Of a stretch of 64,000 nucleotides of DNA, positions 57,465-64,000 are shown piece after piece; positions within the stretch are counted from its first letter, which is position 1; every line of letters starts with the position of its first letter. The notes beneath the pieces were generated by a model. It searched no databases and was not told the origin of the DNA. It worked only from the letters and a program-made list of their open reading frames with translations. The translations under genes and the position numbers were made by a program. The stretch is from Anticarsia gemmatalis (lineage: Eukaryota; Arthropoda; Insecta; Lepidoptera; Erebidae). The DNA lies in assembly GCF_050436995.1 (NCBI RefSeq), contig NC_134764.1, forward strand, positions 186,001-250,000. Reading direction: 5' to 3'.

Positions 57465-57735
57465 ATTCAATCAACCTATCACGTTTCCAAACTTAAAGCT
57501 TCCGAGAATTACTTTACAGGATTTCCTGAAAGCACGTTCGCGATATGGGAATAGATTCCGGTACATTTTCAGTTATGTAAATATTCATCAAATATATATT
57601 ACGTATGTATGTGTCTCAAATATAACTCTATTTAAGTAATCTTTAGTCGCGGAACATTTTGTTAAAATACTATATTTAAAATTATATGATTAAAACCACA
57701 AACATAACTTTTAAACTCTCGCGTTGCATGTTTAA

Positions 57736-57920
57736 TGTATAATAGAATACGGGAATTAACGCGAACACGCATTTTCCCTTAATACACGCCTCATATACAC
57801 GAAGTCCTGTCATCGCTGCTCCAGTCAGCCTGCGACCACGGCGAGTGCAACCTGCGCCGAAACGTTAGGCATTTTAAGGTAAAATGCGTATTCGCGTTAA
57901 TTCCCGTATTCTATTATACA
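57736..57920. mobile_element. 185-bp MITE-like element flanked by TTAA
   Basis: Terminal inverted repeats of ~45 bp starting TGTATAATAGAATACGGGAA pair with two mismatches. TTAA lies just outside at 57732-57735 and 57921-57924, the duplication used by piggyBac-type and Kolobok-type transposases. The right arm with its inner flank (GACCACGGCGAGTGCAACCT, GCCGAAAC) matches a longer decayed sequence near 61990-62060, so one arm may be a copied piece of another repeat. Confidence 0.65.
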
Positions 57921-57957
57921 TTAAAACTACAAAGCTACATACATATACATATACACA

Positions 57958-58042
57958 TACAGACCCGAAGTTCGAACCCGGTACCTTGAGATCAAAAGTT
58001 ATAATACTATATTCGACCGACCGCCCCAAAGAGGCTGTAATT
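57958..58042 (-). mobile_element. tRNA-like SINE head, unassigned family
   Basis: The minus strand contains GGGGCGGTCGGTCGAATATA and B box GGGTTCGAAC. It does not fit families A to D. It is not a plausible tRNA gene because acceptor-stem pairing is not evident. Confidence 0.45.
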
Positions 58043-59379
58043 TACTTTTTTGTATATGTATAAAAACATATAGTTATCTAAAAGTAAATATTATTTAAAA
58101 ATAATGAACTTAGCTAGTAATAAACAAACTGGGTTTTTTTCTAGTAAATATTTTATCGTGATTTAAAATGTTACATCACATGATAAATATTATGAGAGCA
58201 TTATCTCAGCCTTGTCCTTATCTGATAACGCTTGAGTCAATGATAGATCATGTCACTAGGTATGCCAAAATAATTATCAAAGAGAAGATAGTATGAGTTT
58301 TATAAAATTTCACCTGAGAGGCGAAGCTGTACAGTAGTGTACAGTACAGGTACAATCGAGTATCGAGAGTTTGGAATGTAAAATGTATGTATTACAAAAG
58401 TAGTTCCAATGGCGCCCGTTAGAGGCGCTGATCGTATTTTTATACAACATTTTTCGATAACTACCCGGTTGTCGATAGTTGATAGTGGTACAGAATCGTG
58501 CTACTGTATGCGTATCTCGTATCTCAGTTGACAACTAGTGAACGTCAAATTTATGGACACTATTCAGTACATTACTGCTAAGACGTGACGTGTTAATCAC
58601 TATAACCTAATGGAGAAAACAATGTACAGCATAGTCGCTTTCAAATAGTTATCAACGAGGATACATGTTAGACCCCTGGACAAAAAACAATTTCATTCGA
58701 AGCTTTAACGGTTGTCCTGAATGGGATTCGAACCCATAATAACCACGGTGAAAACCTAGATTTGTTGGTACAGTAAGATCAAACTAGATTCAATTTTCAA
58801 CCCTGTTTAACTCCCCAGTAACACAAGCATTCGTGTAGGTAAATAGATAATCCATGTCCGACTTATAGGAGTAGATAAAAATAATATTTCCTGACAATAA
58901 GAATAAGATTACGCTATAGAAAGTCAAGATTGTAAGCCGTTGTTAACGTATAGTTATCATTGAAGAATTTGAAAGGTTTATAAGTTTTGAAGTACTTTCT
59001 TATCTACCACTTAGCTTCCACTAGGGATATAGATTAAATAATGCAGACATTCTATTTAAAGGATATCTCTTACATTATCTGGTGTCTCGAGAAGATAATA
59101 GTAACATAATATCGTAGACAGAGTACAAACAGACCCGATATACCACTCGTGGATCAGTCATACATTTTTCTATAAAAAATAAATTTAAATAAATCATGTA
59201 TTAAAATCTAGGTAAAGCTTTCTACTAAGTTGTCAGACTATACATACTATGTAACAATCGCCTCTGGCGTCTGTCCGTCTGTATGTTCACTATAAACTCA
59301 ATATCTACTAAACAGATTTTCTTGCAGTTTCCAGAATGGGTAGAGTAATTCTCGAGAAAGATTTAATTAAATCCATTTC
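58043..59379. other. Gene-free stretch
   Basis: No coding support. 58715-58750 (minus strand GGGTTCGAATCCC) is an isolated B-box-like SINE relic. Confidence 0.5.
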
Positions 59380-59550
59380 ACCACGCCGCTACCATTGCGT
59401 CGGGAGGTCTTGGGTTCGATTCCTACACGGGACAATTATTTGTGCGGTCCACAAATAATTATTTCGGGTCTGATCGTACTTTGTGTCCGTTGTTTGTAAA
59501 AGTCCCCGTGACACAAGAACAATGGTTACTGCGGCAAGTGCCTTTAAAAA
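59380..59550 (+). mobile_element. tRNA-derived SINE, family A, 5'-truncated copy
   Basis: Begins inside the head (CACCACGCCGCTACCATTGC) and keeps the B box GGGTTCGATTCC, the GTGCGGTCCACAAATAATTA body and a TTTAAAAAAAAA end. The A box is lost, so it could not be transcribed from its own promoter. Confidence 0.82.
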
Positions 59551-60425
59551 AAAATCTACGGGACGGTTCAAACTTAATTAAAAATAACACTACTATCAGA
59601 ATTTGGACTAATAAAAAATAAAGAAAACCATTACCAAAAGCTCACTAAAAGCCGCACAGGGAACAGAAATAAAAATGTAAATGCCAAGTAATAAGTAAAT
59701 AGCTCTCACTGCGATGTGAGTTATGTAATGAGTTCCTGAAACGATGCTGTAATTAGTTTACTGCTAGTAGGGGAACTGATTTAAGTGGTTTTTCTTTTAT
59801 ATGTAGTCAATTTTCGTCGAACACTTGCTGCTATGTGGCCGTTTTCAATATCCTATCTGTAATATGTTATGGACTAGTATAGACACACTATACTTTTTGA
59901 CTAAATGAAAACAAATGACATACCTACTTGGTGACGCTATACCGAATAGAAAATATGACAAAAAGAGTTAGCCGCATTGTTATCTACATCATTTCTCAAG
60001 TTTTGCGTTTAGCGACACATTCTGGGATCCATTTTTATTTATATAGATACCGGAAGTCTGACTTTACTAAGCACGAAGTTAATATAATTAAAGATCCTTT
60101 GTCAAATATTTTTTTTATATACTGTGTGTGTGTTGCAATCTAGTAATATAACACCGTAAAAGAACTCAAATTTATACAATCTTTAGCACTTCCATCTCAC
60201 ACATAGTATATGCCACGTCACGCAGAAGCACATAACGACCGACCATTATCTTTTATCTTAATAACTGAGATCTTTTTGTATCATATACTGTATCATTTTA
60301 TTTAAGTCTACATCGTAAATCATGTTGCAATCCTATTTTAATAATTGTGCAACAGAAAACGTCTTTACAATGTCTGACCGATCCTAATCTTTGTAATCCA
60401 ATTCACGATTTTTTTCTTCAAGTAA
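59551..60425. other. Gene-free stretch
   Basis: Anonymous AT-rich sequence. A 71-codon plus frame at 59928 has no domain. Confidence 0.5.
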
Positions 60426-60706
60426 GATAGCAGTGATAGTCGTGTGGTATAAATAGACACCTCCCACGCAAGTGGTCGCAGGTTCGAACCCGTAGCAACA
60501 CACCGATGGCTTTTCGAAGTTATGTGTGTATTAAAAATAATTATCACATGCTCCAACATTGAAGGAAAACATCGTGAGGAAACCTTGCATGCCTAAAATT
60601 GGTTTCATACATTTATTGAGGGCATGTAAAGTCCCCAAGCTGTACTTGGCCAGCGTGGTGGACTCAAGGCCTAACCCCTCCCTCACTACGAGAGGAGACC
60701 CTTAAT
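60426..60706 (+). mobile_element. tRNA-derived SINE, family B, plus-strand near full-length copy
   Basis: Head TAGCAGTGATAGTCGTGTGG, B box GGTTCGAACCCGTAGC, body AACATCGTGAGGAAACCTTG and CCAGCGTGGTGGACTCAAGG, end GAGAGGAGACCCTT. It is the inverse of the copy at 26487-26795 and lacks only the last ~25 bases. Confidence 0.86.
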
Positions 60707-61505
60707 AGATATGAATAAGATAGGATTTTTTTTTCTTGTAAGTTGTGTATTTTCAAAGTTGTGCCAATCGCCTGAAGGTGTTTTACATGATTAAACGTTT
60801 AATTTTACAGTTAAGCACTACCGAAATTAAGTTATAGCATGTACTCTAAAGTTTGGAGATGTTCAACAGTTTGATGTTATCACTTGTATAGAACAGTAGG
60901 TATAGATGTCTGTGGTTGGAACGAAATTGCATTAAATATTTCGCTAAAGACTCGTTTATGACCATAAGCAAGCCTTATATTCTTGTACCATAGTTCCGCC
61001 GTCATTTTATAACGGATAGAATTGTAATAAGAGACAAACGAAATTTTAGCAATTATCCGTTTATAATAAAGCCTTTGTTTGTGGTATTATTGCTCCTCAA
61101 CGGATAGACGGATTTTAATTGTCATGAAGTGAAAAGTCAGAACATAAGCCGGCGTAAGCTCGCACTTTGTGTATAAAATGTTCATTACCTGTTTCAAGCA
61201 GTTAATCTCAAGAGCGAATACACTTATAAGTGAAGTAAACAGGCACTTCATAGTGTTGACAAACAGCGAACTATAAATAGCCATAATTATAATGTAGATG
61301 GACTTTACGGAAAACTATACAAATATCTAATCGTGATTTCCTTGAAATGTATATCACATAAGGAATGGATGTATGATGCACGTTCAAATATGTACGTGTT
61401 ATCCACAAAACATAAACAATAATATTGCATGTGGTAAAGCGACGGTTTCTCGGAAATCTCCTGTTTTTCCATGCAAGAGTTTCTAGTTTCTATCAATGTA
61501 CGATT
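60707..61505. other. Gene-free stretch
   Basis: No supported coding sequence; AT-rich and anonymous. Confidence 0.5.
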
Positions 61506-61745
61506 GCCTCTGTGGCGCGGTGGTTAGAGTATCCTATTGCTGATCATGAATTGTCGGGTTCGATTTCCGGGTCGGGCAAAGAGCTATTGGTCCTCTCTCA
61601 TTTATATTAGACTATTTAACTCATTGGTAGCCCGGAGTGTGTCTGTGGTGCCCAATAGGCGTACCACCTATTCTATAGGACTGACTTGTTATGATGAAAC
61701 GTGGTATTTCACACATCGCCTACACCTAGCTTTATATCAGGTATG
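61506..61745 (+). mobile_element. tRNA-derived SINE, family C, best copy
   Basis: GCCTCTGTGGCGCGGTGGTT (A box), GGGTTCGATTTCCGGGTCGG (B box), AGAGCTATTGGTCCTCTCTC, then AGCCCGGAGTGTGTCTGTGG and a body ending before TCAGGTATGATAC. It is the most complete family C head in the window. Confidence 0.75.
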
Positions 61746-61959
61746 ATACTATATACTAATTAAATATATGTTTTATTATATAGTTTGGTAGATAATATCA
61801 CTTATATTTTCGTTACAATCTAGATACTTAACGGACTTATTGTAGTAAATGCTTAAAACAAACAAAAAAAGCAAAACTTTGTTAAATGTCTCATATATGT
61901 TACTTTCTTTTCGTAATATTTTTTCAAGGTTTACTATCAAATATTATACGGAAATGGTG

Positions 61960-62190
61960 CAGGTGTGACAACGGCTACAGTTAGTTTGCGACCACGGCCA
62001 GTGGAACCCGCGCCGAAACAACAGGCATTTCAAGGTAAAATGCGTGTTAGCGTTTAGTCCTGCATGATTTTTTATACTAACTTGTGTATTTAATGTAATG
62101 TTTTTTCAATATTTTATAATAAAACTGCATACATACACAAATCACCCCTTTTTCCCGTAGGGGTAGGCAGTTACAGAAACCTAGAAAAGA
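61960..62190 (+). repeat. Decayed dispersed repeats
   Basis: 61990-62060 (TTTGCGACCACGGCCAGTGG, GCGCCGAAACAACAGGCATT, AAAATGCGTGTTAGCG) is related to the right half of the TTAA MITE at 57736. 62142-62180 (CCCCTTTTTCCCGTAGGGGT, then AGGCAG) is a piece often found at the 3' end of moth SINEs. The classes are uncertain. Confidence 0.5.
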
Positions 62191-62245
62191 GAAAAAACAA
62201 AACAGAAAAAGAAACGTTATAATAAACACTTGTAAAAATTAACTG

Positions 62246-62380
62246 TTTGTGTGGCGCGGTCGGAAATGTGCGGCCGGCTGTTAACCAGGAGGTCTAGAGT
62301 TCGATTCCGGGGTCGATTATACACTTCAACCTACTCCTTCGGGTATAACAGGCGTAGTATTATGTTTGTAAAAAATATGA
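62246..62380 (+). mobile_element. tRNA-derived SINE, family C, partial copy
   Basis: TGTGTGGCGCGGTCGGAAAT head, B box AGTTCGATTCCGGGGTCG and tail CTCCTTCGGGTATAACAGGC. The central body is deleted relative to other copies. Confidence 0.65.
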
Positions 62381-64000
62381 TTTTATTAAATAACAGGAAC
62401 CCTAAATAGAAAACTGCTAGTGTAATCTCCGCGCCACAAACACCAGTAATGCCTAAAAGATTCTGTACATAAGACTACATATGACTGATAATGAGTCAGT
62501 CACTTGCCAACTGTCTCGAGTTCACGCCAATTTTATCACTATACACTGTTCTAGATATACTGGTTTATAATAGTTTTATATTGTGTGGGAAATAAGTGAT
62601 TTAAAAGGTAAAACGTTTATTATTGATATGTGAACTAATGTTTAATCTTCTCATAAAAATGCAAATAAAGTAGTAAATAGGTAAAAGCAGAAATATTTAT
62701 ATTAAAATGGAACTAAATAAGACCTCATACGTTATTTTTGTCTTGAGCATTTATCAGTGGTAACCAAAAGAGCAACTCCAAAAATCTTTATAGTAATAAA
62801 AATACCAGTTGAATGAAATCAGATAGCTCGCGCAACATTTTAGCTCGGTAAAAATGTTGAATACCTACGTTTTCGGGATTGGGACACTATCAACTCTAGA
62901 TCGAAATAATATTTTAATTCTTTCTCCCTCTCCCAAAGTAATTGACAACCAGAAAAATGATGTCCGACATGTATTTTGTTTTTTTTTCTATATTATAATA
63001 ACACTGTGAAACATTTATAAACATGAAAAACACACAACCGGAAAATCTGTCAAAAGTTAGTTTGTGTGAGAATCACATTCAATAGTTTCGCCTTTTCCCA
63101 CAAAAGAACATCCAAATACCCAACAACTATTTTATCCAAGGATCCACTATAACAAAAGCCTTCAAATGCGCATATAATCCAATTAAATCAACGCACAGTT
63201 CAGTTCATGAATGTCAGTGGGTCTCAGTGATCCAAAAGTTTAGACCCTTCGCCAGATTGTGGTTACAACCCTAACTTCGGTTGTTATGGGTTACAAATAA
63301 CCTTCAGAATAAAACTAATGGTGTATGTAAACCACTATTTTCAACCAAATTAGTTTTTCTAAGAATTCAACTAGCAGAGATAGGTTTTGTTCTCGGAAAA
63401 ACTAATTTGGTTGGTATTTTCCGTTTGCAAAAATTGAGTAGTATAAACCTGAGGTTTAGGACTAGAAGTAACTAGATAGACTTGTTAAAATGAAATTATC
63501 TATTCATATTTACTTCAGATTTTTCTTCTGTTAACTTTAGTTAAATAATAACATTAACTTCTTTCTTATTATTGGTAGTGTTCTCTAGTTTCTGTCTACC
63601 CTTATGACACAAGGGATGATAATATGCATGTATGATGACTTCATGTTCATAAAAATATGGTAACTTATTACTTAGTAGATTCATTTAGGTTTTTACGTAT
63701 TCCGTTTCATTTATTTATTTATTCTTGTGCCAACAGCGAAGAAAAACGTTAAAAGCTACATACTAGAGATTTTTAAACAGTTTGATAAAAAAATCAACGT
63801 CCTCGTTCCGCATAGACCCACACCCACGTGGAAGGTAGACTAAAGACCTAACTTTTAAGACACCACGAGGGCTCCTACTTTCATTCCAGGAGAGCCAAGC
63901 CAGTGGGACAATATTTTCATTTTATAAATAAGCCATTCAATTATAGTCCGAACCACTCTTTATATTAAAAGATACGTGACATTATTTTCTAGCTACCGTT
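62381..64000. other. Gene-free stretch to the window end
   Basis: AT-rich. 63340-63415 contains a short inverted relation (AACCAAATTAGTTTTTC and GAAAAACTAATTTGGTT). Nothing else can be assigned. Confidence 0.5.

Noticed and set aside
8499..62380. tRNA genes suggested by many B-box sequences (GGTTCGAATC type)
   Set aside because: Each site sits in a SINE or SINE relic with a non-tRNA body and I could not pair a full acceptor stem for any of them.

Overview
The window looks like insect nuclear DNA, most likely from a moth (Lepidoptera, possibly a noctuid-type genome). The evidence is an AT-rich background of long non-coding stretches, several tRNA-derived SINE families of lepidopteran style, an RTE-type LINE 3' end, a piggyBac-like element and LTR and non-LTR retrotransposons. 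No complete host protein-coding gene is visible, so the window is probably intergenic or intronic. The species call is inference; no host gene marker supports it.

Layout. 1-2574 is AT-rich DNA without a recognisable gene. 2575-8017 holds an apparently full-length, intact non-LTR retrotransposon (LINE) with gag-like ORF1, an endonuclease/reverse transcriptase/RNase H ORF2, a poly(A) tail and a 14-bp target-site duplication. 8.5-14.0 kb is a SINE-rich strip with an RTE-like fragment. 14204-20762 is a composite LTR element: two LTRs of 805 bp that look identical by eye, with TG..CA ends and a TATA duplication. Between them lie a broken gag with a zinc knuckle, a nested 1.5-kb piggyBac-like element with TTAA duplications, and a 35-bp minisatellite with higher-order structure. 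No pol region is recognisable, so the element probably moved in trans.

20.8-49 kb is mostly anonymous AT-rich DNA with scattered SINE copies, hairpins and CpG-richer islands, several of which carry the palindrome TGACGTCA (10 copies between 9.8 and 38.6 kb). A 45-codon open frame ending at a GTAAGT donor-like site (32744-32881), about 350 bp downstream of a CpG-rich island, is the only weak candidate for a host exon. 49-64 kb is again repeat-dense. It holds a 762-bp foldback element with ~220-bp inverted arms and an 8-bp direct repeat at its ends, a 185-bp TTAA-flanked MITE, a CATA microsatellite, a 27-bp tandem repeat and more SINEs.

How the parts relate. The intact LINE could supply reverse transcriptase to itself and possibly to SINEs. 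The LTR element and the piggyBac-like, foldback and TTAA elements show no complete enzymes here and would need enzymes encoded elsewhere.
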